Shown piece by piece: positions 1 through 8,308 of a stretch of 64,000 nt of DNA. The notes beneath the pieces were generated by a model that saw only the letters and a list, made by a program, of their open reading frames with translations, was not told the DNA's origin and did no database searches. Both the position numbers and the translations under genes were made by a program. The stretch spans positions 5,022,001 to 5,086,000 of the forward strand of contig NZ_CP116257.1 in the NCBI RefSeq assembly GCF_027947595.1. The letters are read 5' to 3'. Each line of letters starts with the position of its first letter. Within the stretch, counting starts at the first letter, position 1. This stretch comes from Streptomyces lienomycini (lineage in GTDB: Bacteria > Actinomycetota > Actinomycetes > Streptomycetales > Streptomycetaceae).

Positions 1-398
1 CGACCGCCGGTCAGCTGCTCCAGGCCGCGTACGACGGCGCCGTCCACTCTCTGCTCGGCGCCCTCGACCTGGTCCTCGACGCGGACGCGGACCCCGGCGC
101 ACCACTGTTGCTGATCGGTGGCGGCGCGCGGGGAGCGGCCTGGCAGCAGACGGTACGGCGGCTGTCGGGCCGCCCTGTCCAGATCCCCGAGGCGAGGGAA
201 CTGGTCGCCCTGGGCGCCGCCGCGCAGGCGGCCGGCCTGCTGACGGGCGAGGACGGGGCCGCGGTCGCCCGGCGTTGGGACACGGCCGCCGGGCCGGTGC
301 TCGACGCCGTGGAACGGGACGAGGCGACGCTGAACCGGATCACCGGGGTACTCTCCGACGCGGCACCGCTGCTGGAACGGAACGTGGACCCCCGCTGA
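1..398 (+). CDS. xylB: Xylulokinase, C-terminal fragment (FGGY sugar kinase)
   Basis: Only the last 131 or so codons lie in the window; the gene enters from the left edge in frame 3 and stops with TGA at 396-398. The visible part reads as the C-terminal ATPase half of an FGGY-family kinase: a glycine-rich LLLIGGGARG stretch (about 108-137) is the usual nucleotide-binding signature, and QIPEARELVALGAAAQA follows, as is typical of xylulokinases. The family phosphorylates D-xylulose to xylulose 5-phosphate in the cytoplasm. A ROK regulator follows on the same strand, a common arrangement for xylose genes. Gluconate or glycerol kinase cannot be excluded, because the substrate-binding half is outside the window. 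Confidence 0.8.
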   Translation, partial: TAGQLLQAAYDGAVHSLLGALDLVLDADADPGAPLLLIGGGARGAAWQQTVRRLSGRPVQIPEARELVALGAAAQAAGLLTGEDGAAVARRWDTAAGPVLDAVERDEATLNRITGVLSDAAPLLERNVDPR

Positions 399-424
399 GG
401 GCACGCCCGCACGGGCGACGCCAC

Positions 425-441
425 CGGCGGGTTGCCCGCCG
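425..441 (+). terminator. Short GC hairpin after xylB, possible terminator
   Basis: CGGCGGG (425-431) and CCCGCCG (435-441) form a perfect 7-bp stem with a 3-nt loop, 27 bp after the xylB stop. There is no T-run. In such GC-rich DNA a 7-bp stem is only weak evidence. Confidence 0.3.
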
Positions 442-646
442 ACCGTTCCCGCGCGGCGCCGCGGGAGGGGACCTGTCGGAGCGCACCCGTCCGACTCGCC
501 CCGAGCCGGAGGGCACGCTCAGGATGACCGTCACCGGCGGTCCTCCGCCGAGGCCCCGTACCCGGACGGGGCCGCCGGGGCTCCGCACAGGCGGGGCCGC
601 GTCCTGGACCGGGCCGAGCGACGACAGACCAAGGACTGACGGAGGC

Positions 647-1855
647 ATGACCGCACCGCCGCACGAAGCGCACCCGGCCCGCCCCGGGCGGGCACTGCCG
701 GACACCCAGCAGGGCATGCGCCGTCGCAATCTCGCGCGCGTGATGCACACCGTCAGCGCCGAGGGCCCGCTGTCCCGGGCCGCCGTCGCCTCACGTATCG
801 GGTTGACGCGCGCGGCGGTGTCGACCCTCGTGGACGAACTCATCCGCTCGGGCCTGCTGGAGGAGCTGGGTCCGGAGCGTCCCGGTCGCGTGGGCCGCCC
901 CGGATCCGCGCTCGCCGTCAGCGCGCAGGGCCCGGCCGGAATCGGGGCGGAGGTCGGCGTCGACCACCTCGCGGTCTGCGCCGTCGACCTGCGTGGCCGG
1001 GTGCGCGCGCGGGCCGTGCGGTACGGCAGCAATCGGGGCCGCTCCCCGGAGCCGGTGCTCGAGCAGCTCGCCGCACTGGTGCGGCAGGTCGTCTCGGAGG
1101 CGGAGGCCGAGGGACTGTGGTCGGCCGGGCTCGCGGTGGCCGTGCCGGGTCTGGTGGCCAGGGACGGCCGGACCGTCGTGCGCGCCCCGAACCTGGACTG
1201 GCACGACACCGATCTCGGCGCCCTGCTGCCCCCGGACCTCACGCCGACCGTGGACAACGAGGCCAACTTCGGGGCGCTCGCCGAACTCTGGCTCGGTGAC
1301 GGCACTCCCCGGGACTTCCTGCACGTCTCGGCGGAGATCGGCATCGGCGCGGCCGTGGTCTTCGACGGTCGCCTGCTGCGCGGCACCCGCGGGTTCGCCG
1401 GTGAGCTGGGACATGTACCGGTCCGTCCCGACGGGCCCGAGTGCGCCTGTGGTGGGCGGGGATGTCTGGAGCAGTACGCGGGTGAGAAGGCGGTGCTGCG
1501 CGCGGCGGGCGTGGAGCCCGGGGAAGATCGTGTGGGGCTGCTCGCCGGACGTGCCACGGCGGGCGACGAGGAGGTACGGGCCGCGCTGCGTGAAGCGGGT
1601 ACGGCGTTCGGGATCGCGCTGACCGGTGCCGTCAACCTGCTGGATCCAGAGAGCGTGATCCTGGGCGGCGCCCTGGCCGGACTGGCACCGTGGCTGCTGC
1701 CCTCACTGCGTGACGAACTGGCCCGGCGGACGGCCGGTCCCCCCTGCCCGGTCACGGTGTCCGGGCTGGGACCGCAGGGGCCGCTGCTCGGAGCCGCACA
1801 CTCCGTGGTGCGGGCCGTCCTGGACGACCCGGCGCTGGCGGCGGAGCGGGCCTGA
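647..1855 (+). CDS. ROK-family transcriptional repressor
   Basis: A 402-residue protein, the usual ROK repressor length. Residues about 24-80 form a winged helix-turn-helix (RRRNLARVMHTVSAEGPLSRAAVAS..GLTRAAVSTLVDELI). The ROK sugar-kinase-like domain follows, with the zinc and ROK signature CACGGRGCLE at residues 266-275. The ATG at 647 is preceded by AAGGA (631-635) and by a too-close GGAGG (641-645). An ATG at 716, just before the HTH, is the alternative start. Proteins of this type repress sugar catabolic genes and bind a sugar or sugar phosphate; the neighbouring xylulokinase suggests xylose-related control, an inference. Nothing is truncated. Confidence 0.88.
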   Translation: MTAPPHEAHPARPGRALPDTQQGMRRRNLARVMHTVSAEGPLSRAAVASRIGLTRAAVSTLVDELIRSGLLEELGPERPGRVGRPGSALAVSAQGPAGIGAEVGVDHLAVCAVDLRGRVRARAVRYGSNRGRSPEPVLEQLAALVRQVVSEAEAEGLWSAGLAVAVPGLVARDGRTVVRAPNLDWHDTDLGALLPPDLTPTVDNEANFGALAELWLGDGTPRDFLHVSAEIGIGAAVVFDGRLLRGTRGFAGELGHVPVRPDGPECACGGRGCLEQYAGEKAVLRAAGVEPGEDRVGLLAGRATAGDEEVRAALREAGTAFGIALTGAVNLLDPESVILGGALAGLAPWLLPSLRDELARRTAGPPCPVTVSGLGPQGPLLGAAHSVVRAVLDDPALAAERA

Positions 1856-2244
1856 AGCCGTCCGCGGACGGCCGCGCGCCGACCTCACGGGCCCTCACCG
1901 CCCCTCCCCGCGACGACGGCGGTGGGGGCCGGGATGAACAACACCACCGGAGATCGCTTCGGCGGCCGACCCGGCACCGCTGCCGCACCGGCACCGTCCC
2001 ACACTTCACCCGGTCGAGTGAGCCCGGTGTCCACAGAGCCGTGGCTGTCCACGGAACGGCGCGGCGGTCTTCTGCGCAACCCCCGCTCCCCGTACGGTGA
2101 TTCACGCGAACGCACCTCGCTCACATCGTGTCGGACGTCCGCGTACGTCGTCTCCACCTCAGCCGTGCCCCTGAGGCATGCCGAACGAACAGCTGAGCAT
2201 CCCCCCACCGGGCCCCGGGGCCCACCGACGAAAGGGCAACTCCC
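1856..2244. other. Intergenic region with no gene supported
   Basis: This is 389 bp between the ROK gene and the amidase. It begins with a perfect 14-bp palindrome (1858-1871, CCGTCCG followed by CGGACGG) just after the ROK stop, which could be a weak terminator or a binding site. Open frames cross it on both strands but have no ribosome binding site and no recognisable protein. The only clear element is AAAGGG (2231-2236), the likely binding site for the amidase start. Confidence 0.5.
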
Positions 2245-2850
2245 ATGGAAAGGGAAAGGACAGCGCCGGTTCCCAGCAGGCGGCGGCTCCTGAAGGGCGC
2301 CGCGCTCGCCACCGTCCCCTACGCCCTGCTCTCCGGTACACCGGCCACCGCCACGACCCGCGCCGTCGACTACCCCTCCGCCGAGTGGCAGCCCGCGAGC
2401 GCCTCCAACTACAGCCGGTCGACCCGCCCCACGGCCTACCCCGTCGACTATGTGGTCGTCCACGTCACGCAGGAGACGTACCCCGACACCCTCTCCATCT
2501 TCCGCGATCCCGAGAAACAGGTGTCCGCGCACTACGTCGTCCGGTCCTCCGACGGGCACGTGGCGCAGTGTGTCCGTGAGACGGACATCGCCTGGCACGC
2601 CGGAAACTGGGACTACAACACCCGCAGCATCGGCATCGAACACGAGGGGTGGGTGGACCGGCCCCAGTACTTCACCAATGCCCTGTACGAGCAGTCCGCC
2701 CGGCTCACCGCCGCGATCTGCACGGCCTACGGCATCCCCAAGGACCGCGAGCACATCATCGCGCACCACGAGGTCCCGGGCAGCGACCACACCGATCCGG
2801 GGCCCTTCTGGGACTGGACCCGCTACATCAGACTGGTCAACTTCGCCTGA
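2245..2850 (+). CDS. Tat-exported N-acetylmuramoyl-L-alanine amidase (Amidase_2)
   Basis: A 201-residue secreted enzyme. The N-terminus PSRRRLLKGAALATVPYALLSG is a twin-arginine signal, with likely cleavage after the ATA near residue 36. The mature part is a single Amidase_2/PGRP-like domain: YVVVHVTQ carries the first zinc histidine, IIAHHEVPGSDHTDPG carries the second histidine and the third (Asp) ligand, and GIEHEGW is the conserved central strand. The family cleaves the lactyl-amide bond between N-acetylmuramic acid and L-alanine in peptidoglycan. There is no separate wall-binding domain. It stands alone between two regulators. Roles in wall turnover or defence against other bacteria are both possible. 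Confidence 0.88.
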   Translation: MERERTAPVPSRRRLLKGAALATVPYALLSGTPATATTRAVDYPSAEWQPASASNYSRSTRPTAYPVDYVVVHVTQETYPDTLSIFRDPEKQVSAHYVVRSSDGHVAQCVRETDIAWHAGNWDYNTRSIGIEHEGWVDRPQYFTNALYEQSARLTAAICTAYGIPKDREHIIAHHEVPGSDHTDPGPFWDWTRYIRLVNFA

Positions 2851-2947
2851 CCCGCTCACCCGGCCGCCCGCCCGCCGAACCCGGAACGCCACATTCGGGT
2901 GACCCGGCTGGTCGAAGTGGTTGTACGCGCGTTTCCGCGGAGTCACG

Positions 2948-4243
2948 ATGTCCCGAACCGCTACGCCGTCCGGGGAGGCCGAGTTGACTGATTCATGGCT
3001 GGCTCTGGAACCGGGGACCGACCCCCTGGAGCGCGCGCGGACTCTGCGGCGGGCACACGAGACGTTCACCGAGGCGGGGACGGTACCGCAGCCGGTGCGT
3101 GCCGTGGTGGCGGAGTCGTGGCGGCGGTCGGTCCGGGCGGGTGTCGGGCCCGACGGCACCGCGAGCGTGGAACTGATGGACGGTGACCTGGGCGCCTACC
3201 GGGCCGAACACCCACTGGCGCGGGCGATGCCGCTGGTCCGGGAGCTCCTGGGCACGTTCGCCTCCGACGGCGAGCATCTGCTCGCGGTGTGCGACGCGCA
3301 CGGCAGGTTGCTGTGGGTCGAGGGGCATCCGGTCACCCGGCGGCGGGCGGAAGGGATGAACTTCGTGCCCGGTGCCCGGTGGGCGGAGTCGGCGGTCGGA
3401 ACGAACGCGCCGGGCACGGCGGTGGCCGTCGGCCGCCCGGTGCAGGTCTTCGCGGCGGAGCACTTCATACGACGGGTCCAGCCCTGGACGTGCGCGGCCG
3501 CTCCCGTGCACGATCCCCGCACCGGGCGGGTGCTGGGGGCCGTGGACATCACGGGCGGGGACGGTCTGGCGCACCCGCACAGTCTGGGCTTCGTGCAGGC
3601 GGTGGCGCGTGCCGCTCAGTCGCAGCTGGCGCTGCTCGCTCCGGAGCGGTCCGGACCCCGAGCGGCCGAGCTGACCGCGCTGGGCCGGGACGAGGCCCTG
3701 CTCAGCGCGGACGGCCGCAGGGTACGGCTGAGCCGGCGGCACAGCGAGATCGTCGTGCTGCTGGCCCACCACCCGGAGGGCCTGACCGGCGACGAGTTGC
3801 TGTGCGCGCTGTACGAGGACGAGACGGTGCCGCCGGTGACGCTGCGTGCCGAGCTGGCCAGGTTGCGCGGCATCCTGGGGCCGGGCCGGCTGGCCTCCCG
3901 TCCGTACCGGCTCACGACGCCCGTCGAGTCCGACGCCGCCGTCGTCGAGCGTCGTCTGCGGGTCGGCGCGCTGACGGCGGCCGCGACGGCGTACGCGGGC
4001 CCGCTGCTGCCCGGCTCCCAAGCCCCGGCCGTGGTGCGGCTCAGGCGCCGGCTCGCCGACGGTCTGCGCGCCGCGCTGATCGCGTGCGGCGATCCCGACC
4101 TGCTGGCCGACTGGGCGTACGCACCGTGGGGGGAGGACGATCTCGACATCTGGCGTGCGCTCGCCTCGGTCCGGCCCAGCGCGGCCAACGGCTCCCGGCT
4201 GGCGGCGCTGGAGTCGGAGCTGACGGATCCGGACCCCTGGTGA
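2948..4243 (+). CDS. GAF-domain regulator with C-terminal winged helix (AcoR-like without AAA+)
   Basis: A 431-residue cytoplasmic protein. Start ATG 2948 is chosen for GGAG at 2939-2942; an upstream in-frame ATG at 2921 has no ribosome site. Residues about 80-210 are a GAF sensor domain of the kind found at the N-terminus of AcoR activators (LLAVCDAHGRLLWVEG, GARWAESAVGTNAPGTA, VHDPRTGRVLGAVDITGG). The central sigma-54 ATPase is missing. Instead residues about 255-330 resemble an OmpR-type winged helix (VRLSRRHSEIVVLLAHHPEGLTGDEL). This architecture sits beside acetaldehyde-type dehydrogenases in many actinomycetes, and the dehydrogenase gene starts 140 bp downstream. It probably senses an alcohol or aldehyde metabolite; the ligand is unknown. 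Confidence 0.8.
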   Translation: MSRTATPSGEAELTDSWLALEPGTDPLERARTLRRAHETFTEAGTVPQPVRAVVAESWRRSVRAGVGPDGTASVELMDGDLGAYRAEHPLARAMPLVRELLGTFASDGEHLLAVCDAHGRLLWVEGHPVTRRRAEGMNFVPGARWAESAVGTNAPGTAVAVGRPVQVFAAEHFIRRVQPWTCAAAPVHDPRTGRVLGAVDITGGDGLAHPHSLGFVQAVARAAQSQLALLAPERSGPRAAELTALGRDEALLSADGRRVRLSRRHSEIVVLLAHHPEGLTGDELLCALYEDETVPPVTLRAELARLRGILGPGRLASRPYRLTTPVESDAAVVERRLRVGALTAAATAYAGPLLPGSQAPAVVRLRRRLADGLRAALIACGDPDLLADWAYAPWGEDDLDIWRALASVRPSAANGSRLAALESELTDPDPW

Positions 4244-4297
4244 CCACGTTCCGGTGAGGGGCGCTCTCCCCATGGGCCGGGCGGTGGCCCCGGCGCA

Positions 4298-4315
4298 CGC
4301 AACGTCTCCGCAACG
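4298..4315 (+). promoter_or_regulatory. Direct repeat CGCAACG-N4-CGCAACG upstream of aldehyde dehydrogenase
   Basis: Two perfect 7-bp copies at 4298-4304 and 4309-4315 recur every 11 bp, one helical turn. They lie 11 bp before a possible -10 (TAGCCT, 4326-4331). The same element with the same spacing precedes the DUF779 gene (28230-28247). The adjacent GAF regulator is the obvious candidate binder; that is inference. Confidence 0.55.
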
Positions 4316-4383
4316 TCCGGGTTCCTAGCCTCGCGCCAGAGCTGTCCAACGGCGGGCAGTGCTCGATGAGGGAGGCACACAGG

Positions 4384-5907
4384 ATGACCCGTTATGCGGC
4401 GCCCGGCACCGAGGGCGCGATCGTCTCCTATCAGTCGCGCTACGACCACTTCATCGGCGGCGAGTACGTGCCGCCGTCGCGCGGGCAGTACTTCGAGAAC
4501 CCGTCTCCGGTGAACGGTCTGCCGTTCACCGAGATCGCGCGCGGCACCGCGGACGACGTGGAGCGGGCGCTCGACGCGGCGCACGAGGCCGCTCCGGGTT
4601 GGGGCCGTACCTCGGTGACCGAGCGTTCCGACATCCTGCTGAAGATCGCCGACCGCATGGAGGCGAACCTGGAGCGCCTGGCGGTCGCCGAGAGCTGGGA
4701 GAACGGCAAGCCGGTGCGCGAGACGCTGGCGGCCGACATGCCGCTCGCCGTCGACCACTTCCGCTACTTCGCGGGGGCGATCCGCGCGCAGGAGGGTTCG
4801 ATCGGCGAGGTCGACGACGACACGGTGGCGTACCACTTCCACGAGCCGCTCGGCGTCGTCGCGCAGATCATCCCGTGGAACTTCCCGATCCTGATGGCGA
4901 CCTGGAAGCTCGCCCCGGCCCTGGCCGCCGGGAACGCGGTGGTGCTGAAGCCCGCGGAGCAGACCCCGGCCTCGATCCACTACTGGCTGAGCCTGGTGGC
5001 GGACCTGCTGCCGCCCGGCGTCGTGAACGTCGTCAACGGCTTCGGCGCGGAGGCGGGCAAGCCGCTCGCGTCGAGCCCCCGGGTGGCGAAGGTGGCGTTC
5101 ACCGGGGAGACCACGACGGGGCGGCTGATCATGCAGTACGCCTCGGAGAACATCAAGCCGGTCACGCTGGAGCTGGGCGGCAAGTCGCCGAACATCTTCT
5201 TCGACGACGTCTGGGCGCGGGACGACGACTTCCGCGACAAGGCGCTCGAGGGCTTCACGATGTTCGCGCTCAACCAGGGCGAGGTCTGCACCTGTCCGTC
5301 CCGTGCGCTCGTCCAGCGCGGCAGCTACGCCGAGTTCATGGAAGCGGCCGTCGCCCGCACCGAACTGATCAAGCCGGGCCACCCGCTGGACACCGACACG
5401 ATGATCGGCGCGCAGGCCTCCAACGACCAGCTGGAGAAGATCCTCTCCTACCTGGACATCGGCCGGCAGGAAGGCGCCAAGGTGCTCACCGGCGGCGAGC
5501 GGATCGAGCACGACGGCGAGCTGAAGGGCGGTTACTACGTCCAGCCGACGATCTTCGAGGGTCACAACCGCATGCGGATCTTCCAGGAGGAGATCTTCGG
5601 CCCGGTCGTGTCGGTGACGTCCTTCGACGACTTCGACGACGCGATCAGGACCGCCAACGACACCCTGTACGGGCTCGGCGCCGGCGTGTGGACCCGCGAC
5701 ATGAACACCGCCTACCGTGCGGGCCGGGCGATCCAGGCGGGACGCGTGTGGACGAACTGCTACCACGCCTACCCCGCGCACGCCGCCTTCGGCGGCTACA
5801 AGCAGTCGGGCATCGGCCGGGAGAACCACAAGATGATGCTGGAGCACTACCAGCAGACGAAGAACCTCCTCGTCTCGTACTCGGCGAAGAAGCTCGGGTT
5901 CTTCTAG
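4384..5907 (+). CDS. NAD-dependent aldehyde dehydrogenase, acetaldehyde (ExaC/ThcA) type
   Basis: A 507-residue full-length aldehyde dehydrogenase. ATG 4384 has GGAGG at 4371-4375; an ATG 18 bp upstream is less well placed. Visible hallmarks are the oxyanion/NAD motif [14 protein letters not shown], the base in LELGGKSPN (Glu263) and the nucleophile in NQGEVCTCP (Cys302, followed by Cys304). The DVWARDDDF insertion and the CTCP motif are typical of the ExaC/ThcA branch, which oxidises acetaldehyde and other short or chloro-aldehydes. The upstream GAF-type regulator and the shared CGCAACG repeats suggest induction by an alcohol or aldehyde. DUF779, its frequent partner, lies 22 kb away at 28.3 kb. 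Confidence 0.92.
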   Translation: MTRYAAPGTEGAIVSYQSRYDHFIGGEYVPPSRGQYFENPSPVNGLPFTEIARGTADDVERALDAAHEAAPGWGRTSVTERSDILLKIADRMEANLERLAVAESWENGKPVRETLAADMPLAVDHFRYFAGAIRAQEGSIGEVDDDTVAYHFHEPLGVVAQIIPWNFPILMATWKLAPALAAGNAVVLKPAEQTPASIHYWLSLVADLLPPGVVNVVNGFGAEAGKPLASSPRVAKVAFTGETTTGRLIMQYASENIKPVTLELGGKSPNIFFDDVWARDDDFRDKALEGFTMFALNQGEVCTCPSRALVQRGSYAEFMEAAVARTELIKPGHPLDTDTMIGAQASNDQLEKILSYLDIGRQEGAKVLTGGERIEHDGELKGGYYVQPTIFEGHNRMRIFQEEIFGPVVSVTSFDDFDDAIRTANDTLYGLGAGVWTRDMNTAYRAGRAIQAGRVWTNCYHAYPAHAAFGGYKQSGIGRENHKMMLEHYQQTKNLLVSYSAKKLGFF

Positions 5908-5920
5908 GGGCACGAGAGAA

Positions 5921-5953
5921 GGCGCCTGAGCGGGGCTCTGCCCCTCAGGCGCC
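5921..5953 (+). terminator. Strong hairpin terminator after aldehyde dehydrogenase
   Basis: GGCGCCTGAG (5921-5930) pairs perfectly with CTCAGGCGCC (5944-5953), 13 bp after the stop codon. The loop can close further through GGGG/CCCC. A short T-containing tail (CTTGCATT) follows. Confidence 0.8.
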
Positions 5954-6186
5954 TTGCATTCGAGGTGGTCGGCGTCGAGTCCGCCCCGTGCCATCGGACT
6001 CGCGTACCGCGCCTGAGTGGTACGACCACAGTCCGACGTTTCGAGGCCCGACCAGTGCCCTGTACGACGCCGAGGGTGTCCTCGTGCCCTCTCGTAGGCG
6101 CAGCGGGTCGCGCAGGCCGAGTGCCGTGGCCGGCGCCTGACGGACCTCGCCCCGGGATGCGGCCATGGTCGTCCGAGTATGCGGGG

Positions 6187-6966
6187 TCAAGCGTGCCTGA
6201 GGTCAGGGCCCGACGGGTTGATGGCGGCCGGCCTGGCGGGGCGTCCGAGGCGGACCGGGACGCCGGGTGAGTAGAGGACGCTGACCGGAGCGTCGGACGG
6301 GGCCGGCAGCCCGGCGCCCGCGATCAAATCCTCGTCGCACGAGAGGAGCCGGGCCCGGTGCAGCGGCCAGCGGGGATGGTCGTTGGGCAGGTACGCCGCC
6401 CCGCCGAAGAACATGTTGTGCATGCCCCAGCGGGCGGTGAGGAAGTGCTCCAGGCCGGTGGGTTCGTCGATGCGTTCACCGGTCCGCAAGGTGATGCGGC
6501 TGTACGCGCCGCGCGGTCCCGGCCATCGGCGGGAACTGGTGTAGGTCACGGTGTCGCCCGCGGCACGGACGGTCATGCGGGACCACAGGTAGGGCAGCCG
6601 GAAGCCGACCCGGCCCATGACCACCGGTATCAGGCGGGCCGCGTCCATCGACCGGAAGACCACGCCGCGCCGCCCGTGCGCGTCCACGCTGTACAGGCGC
6701 ACGTTGGTCTCCGGGAACGAGCCGAGGTACGGGATCGCGGGCAGCCGGAGCCATCCGACCCGGTGCATCCGGAAGGCGACGAGTCCGACGTAGGTGAGTC
6801 CGTCGTACGTGTCGGGGACGGTGCCGCGCGGCATCAGCCCCGCCACGGCGGCGGGCTCGACCGCCCAGTGGATGAAGGCGAGGTCGAGCCACTCCTGGGT
6901 GAGAAGCGGCATCCGTATCACGGCGGGGGCGTCCGGGGTGACCGCGCTGGGACTCGGATTCTGCAC
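6187..6966 (-). CDS. DUF2071 (YqjF-like) family protein
   Basis: About 259 residues, cytoplasmic, no signal or membrane segment. It matches the DUF2071/YqjF family by the opening LLTQEWLDLAFIHWAVEP, by YVGLVAFRMHRVGWLRLP and PETNVRLYSVDAHGRRGVVFRSMDA in the middle, and by EHFLTARWGMHN near the end. The biochemical role of this family is not established; the fold is related to acetoacetate-decarboxylase-like proteins. The start is uncertain: GTG at 6966 is chosen over GTG at 7029 because the latter lies close to the divergent MerR promoter. Neither has a ribosome site, so the message may be leaderless, and ATG 6912 is also possible. It is divergent from the MerR-clamp gene. Confidence 0.75.
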   Translation of the reverse strand: MQNPSPSAVTPDAPAVIRMPLLTQEWLDLAFIHWAVEPAAVAGLMPRGTVPDTYDGLTYVGLVAFRMHRVGWLRLPAIPYLGSFPETNVRLYSVDAHGRRGVVFRSMDAARLIPVVMGRVGFRLPYLWSRMTVRAAGDTVTYTSSRRWPGPRGAYSRITLRTGERIDEPTGLEHFLTARWGMHNMFFGGAAYLPNDHPRWPLHRARLLSCDEDLIAGAGLPAPSDAPVSVLYSPGVPVRLGRPARPAAINPSGPDLRHA

Positions 6967-7065
6967 GGCGCAAGAATGGCAGACGTACGGCGTGACGCAC
7001 GGACCGGGGCGGCGGACGTACCGGGCCACGGGAGGGGCAGCAGTGCGGGTCGGCCGATGCCGGGA

Positions 7066-7096
7066 TTGACCCTCGACCTGGTCAAGGGCTCAGAGT
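7066..7096 (+). promoter_or_regulatory. MerR-type promoter with long spacer and operator dyad
   Basis: TTGACC (7066-7071) and CAGAGT (7091-7096) are separated by 19 bp, the stretched spacing typical of MerR-family promoters. Inside lies the dyad TTGACC-N8-GGTCAA (7066-7085). Transcription would start near 7103, just ahead of GGAG (7106-7109) and the ATG at 7116. That supports this start over the upstream GTG at 7095 and suggests autoregulation. Confidence 0.65.
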
Positions 7097-7115
7097 GCGG
7101 GACGTGGAGAGCGAG

Positions 7116-8198
7116 ATGCGCAGCATCGGGGAGATGGCCCGCGACAGCGGACTGGGCGTGAGCGCCCTGCGGTTCTACGACCGGGCCGGTGTACTGGTCC
7201 CCGCACGGGTGGATCCGGTGAGTGGCTACCGCTGGTACGCCCCGGAGCAGCTCGACGAGGCCAGGGTGCTGGCCCGGCTGCGGCGGGCCGGCATGCCGTT
7301 GGCGGACGTCCGGCTGGTGCTGGCCGGCTGGGCCGGCGCGGACACGGACCTCGTGCGCGGACTCCTGTCGGCGCATCTGCGTCGTCTCGAACTGGGCCTG
7401 GCCGAGGCCCGCGACGAGTTCTCCACACTCCGAGCCCTACTCGATCACCGGGAGAATCCCATGACCGCTGCCGCGCGTACCGGCACCCTCCGACTGTCCC
7501 TCCCCGCGGCCGACCTCGCGGCCGCCTTCGACGCGGTCCGCTTCGCCGCCGGCGGAGACCCCGAGCTGCCCATGCTCGGCGGGGTGCTGTTCGACGTCGA
7601 TGGCGACACGCTGCACCTCGTGGCCACGGACCGGTATCGGATGGCCGTCGCGCGTGTGGCTGCCGCCGGACACGAGGGGCCGCGTGACCAGGTCGTCGTG
7701 CCCGCTCCGCTCGCCGACGCGATGCGTGCCCTCCTGAGCGACGGCGGGCCCGCCCGTTTCTCCGTGGAGGGCGACGGCGTGATGCTGGAGACAGGGGGGC
7801 GCCAGGCCTCCGGTCAGCGGCTGGCGTACGACTTTCCCGACTACCGCCGTCTCGTCCAGCTGCCGTCCGGACGGCGCGTGGTCGTCGATGTGCCCGCCTT
7901 CCGGAAGGCACTGGAGTCCGGCCCCGTCCGGCCGGGTGAGGCGCGCGAGCGGGACGGCGCCGCGCGGGAGGTCAGCGTGCTCGGTGTGGCGGACGACGGG
8001 ACGGTGACGGTCTGCGGGGACGGCGACGACGTGGACCGCGTCGGCGTCGACCGCGGGTTCCTGCTGGACGCGCTCGCCGCCGCGGACCGGGACCGGCTCG
8101 TCCTGGAACTGGGCGCCTCCACGGCACCGCTCGCGATCCGCCGGACGGACGACGACGCGGCGTTCTCGCTGCTGATGCCGGTCCGCCTGGACGACTGA
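7116..8198 (+). CDS. MerR regulator fused to DNA polymerase III beta-clamp-like domains
   Basis: A 360-residue fusion. Residues 1-70 are a MerR helix-turn-helix (SIGEMARDSGLGVSALRFYDRAGVL, SGYRWYAPEQL), followed by the dimerisation helix to about 113. From about residue 125 the sequence follows DnaN domains II and III: LPMLGGVLFDVDGDTLHLVATDRYRMA, VVVPAPLADAM, DFPDYRRLVQLP, FLLDALAAADRDRLVLEL, and the ending LMPVRLDD, which parallels the DnaN terminus (..MPMRL). Clamp domain I is absent. A sliding-clamp fold in place of a ligand-binding domain could sense replisome or clamp-binding peptides, or dimerise; this is inference. It lies 110 bp upstream of the DUF4132/AAA/VWA/SWIM operon. Confidence 0.88.
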   Translation: MRSIGEMARDSGLGVSALRFYDRAGVLVPARVDPVSGYRWYAPEQLDEARVLARLRRAGMPLADVRLVLAGWAGADTDLVRGLLSAHLRRLELGLAEARDEFSTLRALLDHRENPMTAAARTGTLRLSLPAADLAAAFDAVRFAAGGDPELPMLGGVLFDVDGDTLHLVATDRYRMAVARVAAAGHEGPRDQVVVPAPLADAMRALLSDGGPARFSVEGDGVMLETGGRQASGQRLAYDFPDYRRLVQLPSGRRVVVDVPAFRKALESGPVRPGEARERDGAAREVSVLGVADDGTVTVCGDGDDVDRVGVDRGFLLDALAAADRDRLVLELGASTAPLAIRRTDDDAAFSLLMPVRLDD

Positions 8199-8248
8199 GG
8201 CCGCGCCTGCCGCCCTGCTCCTGGAGCCCGTCGCCTGTGCTCACGGCA

Positions 8249-8271
8249 TTGTCAGTGGTCTCGCCTACAGT
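8249..8271 (+). promoter_or_regulatory. LexA-independent DNA-damage promoter (RecA-NDp/PafBC type)
   Basis: TTGTCAGTG (8249-8257), 8 bp, then TACAGT (8266-8271). This fits the published actinobacterial consensus tTGTCRGtg-N8-TAnnnT, recognised by PafBC, at every defined position. The start point would be near 8278, about 30 bp before the ATG at 8309 and its GGGGAGG (8297-8303). The match is direct observation; activity and PafBC dependence are predictions. Confidence 0.7.
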
Positions 8272-8308
8272 CGTCAGCACTTGATCACTGCGGTGCGGGG
8301 AGGCACTC

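Noticed and set aside
1885..3159. A 424-residue minus-strand frame across the amidase and the intergenic region
   Set aside because: Antisense to the amidase with clear catalytic motifs; no family resemblance and no ribosome site.
5945..6270. Short open frames on both strands between the aldehyde dehydrogenase and DUF2071 genes
   Set aside because: They begin inside a terminator hairpin or lack a ribosome site, have no recognisable protein and contradict each other.
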